The notes under the pieces were generated by a model, which was given only the letters and a program-made list of their open reading frames with translations, ran no database searches and was not told the DNA's origin. Shown one piece after another: positions 26,419 through 32,703 of a DNA stretch of 64,000 bases. Within the stretch, counting starts at the first letter, position 1. Every line of letters starts with the position of its first letter. Origin of the DNA: JAHIYU01 sp964476155 (GTDB taxonomy: Bacteria > Krumholzibacteriota > Krumholzibacteriia > LZORAL124-64-63). The stretch is from the NCBI GenBank assembly GCA_964476155.1, contig CAYYYS010000008.1, positions 1-64,000 on the forward strand, in the 5' to 3' direction. The position numbers and the translations under genes are program-made.

Positions 26419-27529
26419 GACCAGTCTGCACCTTGTCACCGGCCACACGCTCAAGGAAGCACTGGAAAACGTGCGGCACCAATTCGGTGAGGGGGCCTGC
26501 GTCGTCGAGACGCGCACCGTCAACAAACGTGATGCCGACGGTCTTGGGAACTCGCGACTCATCGAGGTCAGCGTTGCCCTCCCGGCGACAGAGCGACCCG
26601 CTCCGAAGGTTGCGCCCGCAGGAGATCGCGCCGAAATCTCCGACGCCATCATCGCGGAAATCGATCGGATCGAGCAACTGGTTGAAAAACTCAAGGCCTC
26701 CGACGGCGATGATACGTCGTCCGGTGGGGCCGGCTTTGCGGATTACGCCATGGGCAAGGCCTTGTTGACCGCGGGGACTTCATTGCCCGCGGTGAAGCAC
26801 CTGCGCCGCCTGAACGTGGCCGAGTCGGGTCATGCGGACATGGCGTCGGCGCGGGGGCACCTCATGGGCCTCATGAGAACCAGCGGCGGCCACTGGGAGA
26901 CCCTGGCCGGATGTCACCTTTTCCTGGGTCGACCCGGCGCCGGTAAGACCGACCTGATTCTGGCCTCGGCGGCCCGGCTCAAGAATCTGAACAAGCGTGT
27001 CCTCGTCCTGGCCTATGCACCTCGTCACCATGGCGACGTGATACGTCTCCAGGAGGAAGCCTCCACGCGCGGCTACGACGCCGCGATCCTGAAGGACGCC
27101 GCTCAGCTCGCCGGTGGGCTCGAGTACTTCGAGCAATACGACGTGGTGCTTATCGATACGCCGTCGCTGGGCAGCCCGGCCCTGGCCGACGAGGAATTGC
27201 ACGAACTGCTCGCCGGCCAGGAAAACATTCACCGGCACATGCTGTTGCCTATGGATGCCTGCCTGACCGAGCGGGAATTGATATGGGACGCGGCCCGCGA
27301 TTGGAACTGCGATTGGTTTGCCGTCTCGAGGCTGGACCTCACGAATCAGCCAGGCAAGCTGGTCGATGTTCTGCTGGCCGCGCCTCAGCCCGTGTCCCTG
27401 ATCGGGGGCGGCGCCTGGCCGGGCACTCATCCCGACATCGCCACCCCCGAGTTGCTGATCACTAGAATCATGGTGAACCACACCGACGAACAAGCAAACA
27501 CGCACGCCGGACAGGCCGGCGCCGGCTAA
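26396..27529 (+). CDS. flhF: FlhF-like SRP-family protein with altered GTPase motifs
   Basis: 377 residues. FlhF places the flagellum, usually as a GTPase controlled by FlhG. N-terminal B domain is recognisable (TLKEALENVRHQFGEGACVVETRTV). The NG domain is divergent: G1 is GRPGAGKTD at 178-186 (P-loop Lys at 184) instead of GPTGVGKTTT; the DTYR.GA.EQL activation region is replaced; G3 is DTPSLGS from D254 instead of DTAGR; G4 is SRLD instead of TKLD. GTP binding may persist but catalysis and activation by FlhG look doubtful. No flhG follows. Order flhA-flhF-x-fliA supports the identity. Confidence 0.85.
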   Translation: MYSTQKPETSLHLVTGHTLKEALENVRHQFGEGACVVETRTVNKRDADGLGNSRLIEVSVALPATERPAPKVAPAGDRAEISDAIIAEIDRIEQLVEKLKASDGDDTSSGGAGFADYAMGKALLTAGTSLPAVKHLRRLNVAESGHADMASARGHLMGLMRTSGGHWETLAGCHLFLGRPGAGKTDLILASAARLKNLNKRVLVLAYAPRHHGDVIRLQEEASTRGYDAAILKDAAQLAGGLEYFEQYDVVLIDTPSLGSPALADEELHELLAGQENIHRHMLLPMDACLTERELIWDAARDWNCDWFAVSRLDLTNQPGKLVDVLLAAPQPVSLIGGGAWPGTHPDIATPELLITRIMVNHTDEQANTHAGQAGAG

Positions 27530-27550
27530 AGACAGCGGAGGACCCTGGGA

Positions 27551-27880
27551 ATGAAGAAGTTCGTCAACACGACAGCCATGACCGCGGCTTTCGTCACCCT
27601 CTGCTTCTCGCTGCTGCGCGACTTCGGCGTGTACGCGACCTTCAAGCGGGCGGCCATCGCCTACATCGCGTTCAGCGTTGTGGGCACCATACTCGGCCTG
27701 ATATTTCGGGCCGGTATCCAGGACGAGTGGGCCCAGGACGAGAAGCGACGGCGCATGCAGATCCATCAGCGGCTTGAGGAAGAGCGACTGGATCAGGAGG
27801 CGACCCGTCAAGCGGAACGGGATCGACGCAAGGAAGAACGGAAGAAGCAACTGATCGGCGAAGATAGCAATTCCGTCTAG
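27551..27880 (+). CDS. Unknown small membrane protein in the flhG position
   Basis: 109 residues, family not recognised. Two predicted membrane helices (about 9-24 and 35-56, the second being AYIAFSVVGTILGLIF), then a strongly charged Glu/Arg/Lys helix of 50 residues (EKRRRMQIHQRLEEERLDQEATRQAERDRRKEERKKQL), so a membrane-anchored cytoplasmic coiled coil is likely. It lies between flhF and fliA, where many bacteria carry flhG. It has none of the P-loop features of FlhG. Function unknown. Confidence 0.75.
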   Translation: MKKFVNTTAMTAAFVTLCFSLLRDFGVYATFKRAAIAYIAFSVVGTILGLIFRAGIQDEWAQDEKRRRMQIHQRLEEERLDQEATRQAERDRRKEERKKQLIGEDSNSV

Positions 27881-27890
27881 GAATTCAATC

Positions 27891-27906
27891 GGGCACGAAA
27901 TCTGCA
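27891..27906 (+). promoter_or_regulatory. Sigma-54 promoter of fliA
   Basis: GGGCACGAAATCTGCA agrees with TGGCACG-N4-TTGCW at 10 of 12 defined positions, with GG (27892-27893) and GC (27904-27905) separated by 10 bp. The predicted start near 27917 is 30 nt before the fliA ATG, the same distance as for the fliP promoter. Confidence 0.8.
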
Positions 27907-27946
27907 CACTGGAAACGAAACCAGAACCCAGACAACGAGGACATGC

Positions 27947-28894
27947 ATGCTAAAGACCGATACGATCGCTCACATCGAACTCTGGGAGCGACTTGAAGCT
28001 GGGGAGGATCAAGCGGCGCGACAGGAGTTGGTCGAGCATTATGCACGAGTGGTCAGGTACGTGGCGGGTCGCATGTCGATCGGACTGCCCCATTACGTTG
28101 ATCACAAGGATCTGACTTCGGCCGGATTGCTCGGCCTGATCCAGGCCATCGACAACTACGACTACAAGCGCGGCAACAAATTCGAGACCTATGCGATCCC
28201 CCGCATCCGCGGCGCCATTCTCGACGAACTGCGCTCCCAGGACTGGTTTCCCCGCTCACTGCGTCGCAAGGCGCGTCAGATCGAGGTCGCCTACACCACG
28301 CTCGAGGCCCGCTTTGGCCGCACGGCGACCGACGAGGAAATCGCCCAGGAACTCGGTGTCAGTCGCAAAGAGCTCACGCAGATGATGGACGAGGTCGCCG
28401 TGGCCACCATCATCTCCCTGGACGCCGACAGTTCCGACGACGAGCAGAACAGTACGAGTATGGGAGACTACCTACCCGACACGCGAACACCGGACGCCGA
28501 GACCTGTGTCACCGAGGAGGAGATGCGCGGGCTGATCGCCGGCAGCTTGAGCGAGCTCTCGGAAAAGGAGCAGCTCGTCCTGGTCCTCTACTACTACGAG
28601 GAACTCACGCTCAAGGAGATCGGCGAGATCCTGGACGTCACGGAATCCAGGGTCTGTCAGATACACACGAAGGCGATCCTGCGCCTGCGCAGCAAGATCC
28701 AACGCCGGGACGGGCGCAAGTCCCTCGGTCGTCTGAGCCGGGAGATTCGTGACCAACGGACCGAGCCGGACGAGTCCGAGCAACGCAAGTCTGATCTGGT
28801 GGCAAAGATCAACGTCATGGCCGGCTTTGCCCTGCCGCCCATGATCAAACTGGCTTCGGTTTTGATGGACCTGGAAGTCCCGCTCAGAACCTAG
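27947..28894 (+). CDS. fliA: Flagellar sigma factor FliA (sigma-28) with a C-terminal extension
   Basis: 315 residues. Directs RNA polymerase to late flagellar promoters. Region 2 is clear (GLIQAIDNYDYKRGNKFETYAIPRIRGAILDELRSQDW), region 3 follows, and region 4 ends near residue 253 (EELTLKEIGEILDVTESRVCQIHTKAILRLRSKI). Typical FliA stops about here; this one continues for about 62 residues, polar and charged at first, then hydrophobic (AKINVMAGFALPPMIKLASVL). FlgM at 350 is the expected antagonist, and a matching promoter lies at 220. Has its own sigma-54 promoter. Confidence 0.95.
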   Translation: MLKTDTIAHIELWERLEAGEDQAARQELVEHYARVVRYVAGRMSIGLPHYVDHKDLTSAGLLGLIQAIDNYDYKRGNKFETYAIPRIRGAILDELRSQDWFPRSLRRKARQIEVAYTTLEARFGRTATDEEIAQELGVSRKELTQMMDEVAVATIISLDADSSDDEQNSTSMGDYLPDTRTPDAETCVTEEEMRGLIAGSLSELSEKEQLVLVLYYYEELTLKEIGEILDVTESRVCQIHTKAILRLRSKIQRRDGRKSLGRLSREIRDQRTEPDESEQRKSDLVAKINVMAGFALPPMIKLASVLMDLEVPLRT

Positions 28895-28922
28895 CGAGCC
28901 GATCGGGGAGAGGAGGTGCGGT

Positions 28923-29249
28923 GTGACGAGTGACGGGTTTTCGGTCAATACGACCATCAGCCAGCTCAGCAACGTTGCCCGCGCCCAGGCGAAGGGACAG
29001 GCGGTTCTCGCCGACCCCGTGACCACGAACAAGCTGCTGGACGACGAGAAGCGGGTCGGTCGAGTCAAGGAGATCGAGGAGACCCGCGACAAGACGGTTG
29101 ATCCCGATCGGAAGCGTAAGCATGAGCACGAGGATGAACACGACCAAGATAATCGCGCCGAGATGACAATGACCGCCGCGGAAGAGATCGAAGACAGCGA
29201 AACGGAAACGCCCAGCGAAAAGGGTGTAGTGATAGACACGAAGGCCTGA
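28923..29249 (+). CDS. Unknown acidic, disordered protein downstream of fliA
   Basis: 108 residues, not recognised. N-terminal 30 residues (VNTTISQLSNVARAQAKGQA) could form a helix. The middle is extremely charged with alternating His, Glu, Asp and Lys (RKRKHEHEDEHDQDNRAE) and is probably disordered. GTG start 4-5 nt after GGAGAGGAGG. No signal peptide or membrane segment. Translated from the fliA transcript, so probably expressed with flagellar genes; role unknown. Confidence 0.7.
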   Translation: MTSDGFSVNTTISQLSNVARAQAKGQAVLADPVTTNKLLDDEKRVGRVKEIEETRDKTVDPDRKRKHEHEDEHDQDNRAEMTMTAAEEIEDSETETPSEKGVVIDTKA

Positions 29250-29277
29250 GCGAAGCACTCGAGCAGAGGGAACCGAG

Positions 29278-29769
29278 ATGGACTGGGACGTACTGAGCAT
29301 CCTGAATGGCGAAAACAAGACACTGGCCTGGCTCGGCGCCCTGGCCCTGGCGGCCGGCGGCACGGCCATCGTGGTGGCGACGTATATACAGGTTCAACGT
29401 CTGCGCCTGCGTCTGGGTGAGTTCAGTCTGTCCTTGCCGTGGACAGCCCGGCCCGGTACGCCGAAAACGAAGCAGCCGATGGCGACCACACCGGAAATAC
29501 CCCAGCGCCCCACGGCCGCTACTCCACCCCCCGCGATCGGTGTTGCCGCGTATCAGGCTGAAGCGACACGCAACCCATTACCCGTCGTCCCCGACCGCAT
29601 CGAGGGACCCAGCCTCGATGCTCTCGACGGCCTCCTGTGTCGGCTTCAAAAAGCGGCCGCTGCTCTCGAGGAAGTCGCCGTCAGAAGCGGACGCGCTGCC
29701 GGTGCCAGTGAAACCTACCAGACCTTCCTGACGGGACTCGACGTGGAGTATCTCCATCGTCAGAACTGA
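29278..29769 (+). CDS. Unknown single-pass membrane protein downstream of fliA
   Basis: 163 residues, not recognised. One membrane helix at about 16-37 (LAWLGALALAAGGTAIVVATYI) is followed by a basic patch, a Pro/Thr-rich linker (about 55-85) and a C-terminal helix pair (LDALDGLLCRLQKAAAALEEVAVRSGRA). Probably cytoplasmic after the anchor. Shares the fliA transcript with the preceding gene. Confidence 0.7.
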   Translation: MDWDVLSILNGENKTLAWLGALALAAGGTAIVVATYIQVQRLRLRLGEFSLSLPWTARPGTPKTKQPMATTPEIPQRPTAATPPPAIGVAAYQAEATRNPLPVVPDRIEGPSLDALDGLLCRLQKAAAALEEVAVRSGRAAGASETYQTFLTGLDVEYLHRQN

Positions 29770-29833
29770 GAGCGTTGACTGACAGTGACCACACGGCGGG
29801 CGCCATCACCAGTGGCGTCCGTCAACTCGATAT

Positions 29834-29841
29834 GCTAGTAT
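29834..29841 (+). promoter_or_regulatory. Possible extended -10 promoter of the FleQ-like gene
   Basis: TGCTAGTA-T (29834-29841) fits an extended -10 element (TG-N-TATAAT-like) with a poor -35 at 29813-29818. No sigma-54 spacing (GG-N10-GC with TTGC) was found in the 29770-29915 gap, so the activator is probably transcribed by the housekeeping sigma factor. A small hairpin (29863-29877, CGCCCT/AGGGCG) lies in the leader. Confidence 0.35.
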
Positions 29842-29874
29842 TTACACGTGTTGTAGCTCTTACGCCCTCTCAGG

Positions 29875-29896
29875 GCGACTGACACGGCAACTGACA
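29875..29896 (+). repeat. Tandem GCRACTGACA repeats before the FleQ-like gene
   Basis: GCGACTGACA at 29875-29884 and GCAACTGACA at 29887-29896 are spaced exactly 12 bp apart, just upstream of the ribosome binding site (GCAGGAGG). A third ACTGACA core lies at 29778-29784. The spacing, near one helical turn, could suit a regulator binding site; function is not shown. Confidence 0.4.
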
Positions 29897-29915
29897 TATT
29901 AGCAGGAGGACGCTC

Positions 29916-31409
29916 TTGCCTCATTCCGTAGCAGTGCTGGGCCGACGGCCCGCCTGGTTCAAAACCATCGCCGACTGGCGTCTGGCTGACACCTCCCTGA
30001 CCATCCACGAGTCGCCATCAGAAGCCCTGGCGGTCTTTACCGACGGCAGCGGCGCTCTGCTTATTTTCGACACGGTGGAGTTCGGGCGGTCACGGCACGT
30101 GGTGGAGAAATTCCTGTCTCTCAAGGGCGACGCCGATCTGATCCTGCTGGGCGAACCGGCGGTACTGGCCGGGCTCCAGGACAAGTCCTATCGCGGCGCC
30201 GTGCGTCGACTGGCCCCCTCGGTGTCTCCGGAAGATCTGCGTCTGGAAGTGCAGCGTCTGCTGAAACTGCGCGAAGTGCGCAACCGCAGCGGTATTGTGG
30301 GACGATCACGGGCTGTCAACCAGATGATCGCCCTGATCGCCCAGGCTGCCCCGCTCGACGTGAACGTGCTCGTGATGGGGGAGAGCGGCACCGGCAAGGA
30401 GCTCGTCGCGCGCGCCCTCCACCAGCACTCGTTACGCAGCGACAAGGCTTTTGTCAGTCTCAACTGCGGCGCCCTCAGCGAAGGCATCCTCGAGAGCGAG
30501 TTGTTCGGACATGAGAAGGGCGCCTTCACCGGCGCGGTCAGTCGACACGACGGTGTTTTCAAGCGCGCCGACGGCGGCACTCTCTTCCTGGACGAGGTCG
30601 CCGAGCTTCCCCTGGCCATGCAGACGCGCTTTCTGCGGGCCCTGGAAACGGGCGAGTTCACACCCGTGGGATCCGCTCGCACCGAGTACAGCAATATTCG
30701 CCTCGTCGCGGCGACCCATCGCGATCTGGCTCGCGAAGTCGAGGCCGGACGGTTCCGTCAGGACCTCTACTACCGGCTGCGCGTGGTCGTCATCCCCGCG
30801 CCGCCCCTGCGCGACCGCCGCGAGGATGTGCCCATCCTGGCGCAGACATTTCTCGAACAGGAAAACGAGGAGCATGGCTTCTCCCTGCGCGGAATCGCGA
30901 GACCGGCCCTGGACCTGTTGTCGTCCTACGCCTGGCCCGGCAACGTGCGCGAACTCCGGAACACGATCCGGTCGATGGCTGTATTCAAGCAGTCCGGCAT
31001 GATCGAGACCGCGGATCTGCCCGAGGAAATCCTGACCGGCAACGTGCGGGGCCACCCCCGCAACCTGCCCGTGACCCTCCAGCCGCACACGGCCGGACGG
31101 GAGATGGAACTGGTCATAGCGACGCTCCTCGAGATGAGAGAAGACATCAAGCAGATCAAAAACGTCCTGGGGGGAGAACAGGCGACAGGCGCCGTGGGCT
31201 TCGCGGGCCAGGTCGTCGACACCTTTGCCGGCGAATCGGGTTACACGACCGATCCGGTGGGTGGCGATGGCGATCTGGTAAGTGCCGAGCGCGCCCTGAT
31301 CGAACAGGCTCTCCGGGCGACCGGTGGCAAGCGGCGGCTGGCGGCCGAGCGACTGGGAATCAGCGAGCGGACCTTGTACCGGAAACTGAAGAAATACGGA
31401 TTGGGCTGA
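29916..31409 (+). CDS. FleQ/FlrA-like sigma-54 transcription activator
   Basis: 497 residues. N-terminal domain (about 1-120) folds like a receiver but lacks the phospho-acceptor, as in FleQ. AAA+ domain about 130-365: Walker A GESGTGKE, intact sigma-54 contact GAFTGA, and LFLDEVAELPLAMQ. C-terminal Fis-type helix-turn-helix (GKRRLAAERLGISERTLYRKL). It probably acts with RpoN on the -24/-12 promoters at 278, 4714, 21277 and 27891 and sits above the FlrBC-like pair. FleQ in Pseudomonas binds cyclic di-GMP; that cannot be judged here. TTG start 6 nt after GCAGGAGG. Confidence 0.88.
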   Translation: MPHSVAVLGRRPAWFKTIADWRLADTSLTIHESPSEALAVFTDGSGALLIFDTVEFGRSRHVVEKFLSLKGDADLILLGEPAVLAGLQDKSYRGAVRRLAPSVSPEDLRLEVQRLLKLREVRNRSGIVGRSRAVNQMIALIAQAAPLDVNVLVMGESGTGKELVARALHQHSLRSDKAFVSLNCGALSEGILESELFGHEKGAFTGAVSRHDGVFKRADGGTLFLDEVAELPLAMQTRFLRALETGEFTPVGSARTEYSNIRLVAATHRDLAREVEAGRFRQDLYYRLRVVVIPAPPLRDRREDVPILAQTFLEQENEEHGFSLRGIARPALDLLSSYAWPGNVRELRNTIRSMAVFKQSGMIETADLPEEILTGNVRGHPRNLPVTLQPHTAGREMELVIATLLEMREDIKQIKNVLGGEQATGAVGFAGQVVDTFAGESGYTTDPVGGDGDLVSAERALIEQALRATGGKRRLAAERLGISERTLYRKLKKYGLG

Positions 31410-31423
31410 GACCTCACTCGGGC

Positions 31424-31453
31424 TTGGCTCTTCCGGGACTCTTGTCGTATAAT
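31424..31453 (+). promoter_or_regulatory. Sigma-70-type promoter before the PorV-like gene
   Basis: TTGGCT (31424-31429), an 18-bp spacer and a perfect TATAAT (31448-31453). It lies just after the FleQ-like stop codon. The predicted start near 31460 opens a structured leader of about 130 nt that contains a terminator-like hairpin before the next gene. Confidence 0.7.
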
Positions 31454-31459
31454 ATTGTT

Positions 31460-31588
31460 CGTGAGAGGAGCGCAAGCGCGCTGTCACGCGCTAGGCATAT
31501 GAAGCCGACGCGAAGCGCGGCTTATACACCGACGGGTCGTCCGGATCGCGACGGCTTTTTTCAACCCCTGGGATTGTGAGGACTATTC
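31460..31588 (+). ncRNA. Structured leader or small RNA with competing hairpins
   Basis: Between the promoter and the PorV-like start there are overlapping stems. Hairpin 1: AGCGCG (31475-31480) with CGCGCT (31487-31492). Hairpin 2: nine pairs with one bulged A, 31502-31511 with 31515-31523, closed by GAA. The same 5' arm (31502-31512) can instead pair with 31547-31557 (10 pairs, one mismatch). A local hairpin 31536-31541 with 31550-31555 is directly followed by six T. This is the layout of an attenuator, or of a small RNA of about 100 nt ending at 31561. No known riboswitch core was recognised. Confidence 0.5.
31536..31561 (+). terminator. Terminator-like hairpin in the leader of the PorV-like gene
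   Basis: GTCGTC (31536-31541) pairs with GACGGC (31550-31555), with one G-U pair, and is followed by T at 31556-31561. It lies downstream of the promoter at 31424 and only 27 nt before the next start codon, so it would end transcripts early unless prevented. Confidence 0.55.
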
Positions 31589-32659
31589 ATGTTGAAGACC
31601 GGTACGCACCGGACTCACCTAGCCGCGCGGATGGTCTATGTGTTCATTATCGCCGGGATGATCTCGGTCTTGCCCACGCGGGCTTTGGCCGCCAAGTACG
31701 CCGGCGAGTTCATGGTTGATGGCGGCGGGGCCCGCGCCCTGGCCATGGGCGGGGCTTTCACGGCCGTCGCCGATGATCCGTCGGCGGCATTCTGGAATCC
31801 CGCCGGTCTGGTAGGAACCGAAGGCCGGAACCTGTTGCTCATGCATTCGGAGCGATTCGGGGATCTCATCGATCGGGACTTTGTGGCCTATGCCCAACCT
31901 GTCGACTGGTCGCTGCTCGGGGGCGAGGACGGCGCGTTGGCGATCTCGGCCATTCGGCTCGGCATCGACGATATTCCGCTGACCGATCATCTCTTCGCAG
32001 ACCTCGACGTCAATGGCGACGATATAGTCGACGAAGACGAATTGCAGGGCCTGTTCACTCTCCAGGACCAGATCCGTTTCGTGAGCGATTCGGAGCTGGC
32101 GATGTTCGTCAGCTATGCCGAGCGCAAGGGCGACTGGAAGGTGGGCGGTTCCTTGAAATTCATCCGGCAGAGCGTGGGGGATGATTCGAGTCTGGGCATC
32201 GGCGTCGATCTGGGTCTGCTACGCCCCGGCGTCTGGCGCAACCTGGATTTCGGTCTGAAGCTGCAGGACGCCACGACGACCTACTTGAGCTGGAGCACCG
32301 GCAAGAATGAGGTCATCGCGCCGACGGTGATCCCGGCTCTCGCCTACCGTCTCCCGTTGCCAGCCTGGAAAGCCCGTATCACCATGGCCGCCAGCGCCGA
32401 GACACGCTTCGAGAACCGCCAGGACGCGGACCAGTACCACACGGGCGCGTTCAGTACCAATATCCACCTGGGTGGCGAACTGGCCCTGCAAGAGAAGGTG
32501 TTTCTGCGCGGTGGATTCGATTCCGGCTGGACGCTGGACGACATCACCATGGGCGCCGGATTCCGACTCGCCATGCTGACCATCGACTATGCCTATGCCG
32601 GGGATATCCTGGACATCGACGAAGAGACCCACCGCGTCAGCATCACGGCGCACTTCTAG
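31589..32659 (+). CDS. PorV/PorQ family outer-membrane protein
   Basis: 356 residues. Signal peptide (ARMVYVFIIAGMISVLPTRALA), then the family hallmark GARALAMGGAFTAVADDPSAAFWNPAGL, then a beta-barrel pattern to the C-terminal aromatic strand (HRVSITAHF). PorV-type proteins belong to the FadL-like barrel group and, in Bacteroidetes, shuttle type IX substrates. A segment near 139-154 (DLDVNGDDIVDEDELQ) looks like an EF-hand calcium loop inserted between strands, which is unusual for this family. Preceded by a structured leader. Link to flagella is positional only. Confidence 0.85.
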   Translation: MLKTGTHRTHLAARMVYVFIIAGMISVLPTRALAAKYAGEFMVDGGGARALAMGGAFTAVADDPSAAFWNPAGLVGTEGRNLLLMHSERFGDLIDRDFVAYAQPVDWSLLGGEDGALAISAIRLGIDDIPLTDHLFADLDVNGDDIVDEDELQGLFTLQDQIRFVSDSELAMFVSYAERKGDWKVGGSLKFIRQSVGDDSSLGIGVDLGLLRPGVWRNLDFGLKLQDATTTYLSWSTGKNEVIAPTVIPALAYRLPLPAWKARITMAASAETRFENRQDADQYHTGAFSTNIHLGGELALQEKVFLRGGFDSGWTLDDITMGAGFRLAMLTIDYAYAGDILDIDEETHRVSITAHF

Positions 32660-32672
32660 ACTGGATGCTCTC

Positions 32673-32703
32673 GACCCCCGTGGCCTTCAAGGCTTCGGGG
32701 GTC
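32673..32703. terminator. Hairpin between convergent genes
   Basis: GACCCCCG (32673-32680) pairs with CGGGGGTC (32696-32703), an 8-bp perfect stem with a 15-nt loop. It lies 13 bp after the PorV-like stop, and the loop contains the stop codon of the minus-strand MltD-like gene. No T tract on either side, so efficiency is uncertain, but the position between convergent genes suits a shared terminator. Confidence 0.5.

Noticed and set aside
31480..31561. Cyclic di-GMP (GEMM-I) riboswitch before the PorV-like gene
   Set aside because: The stretch GACGCGAAGC faintly recalls part of the GEMM core, but the conserved GGGCAAACC-type segment and the second receptor arm are missing.
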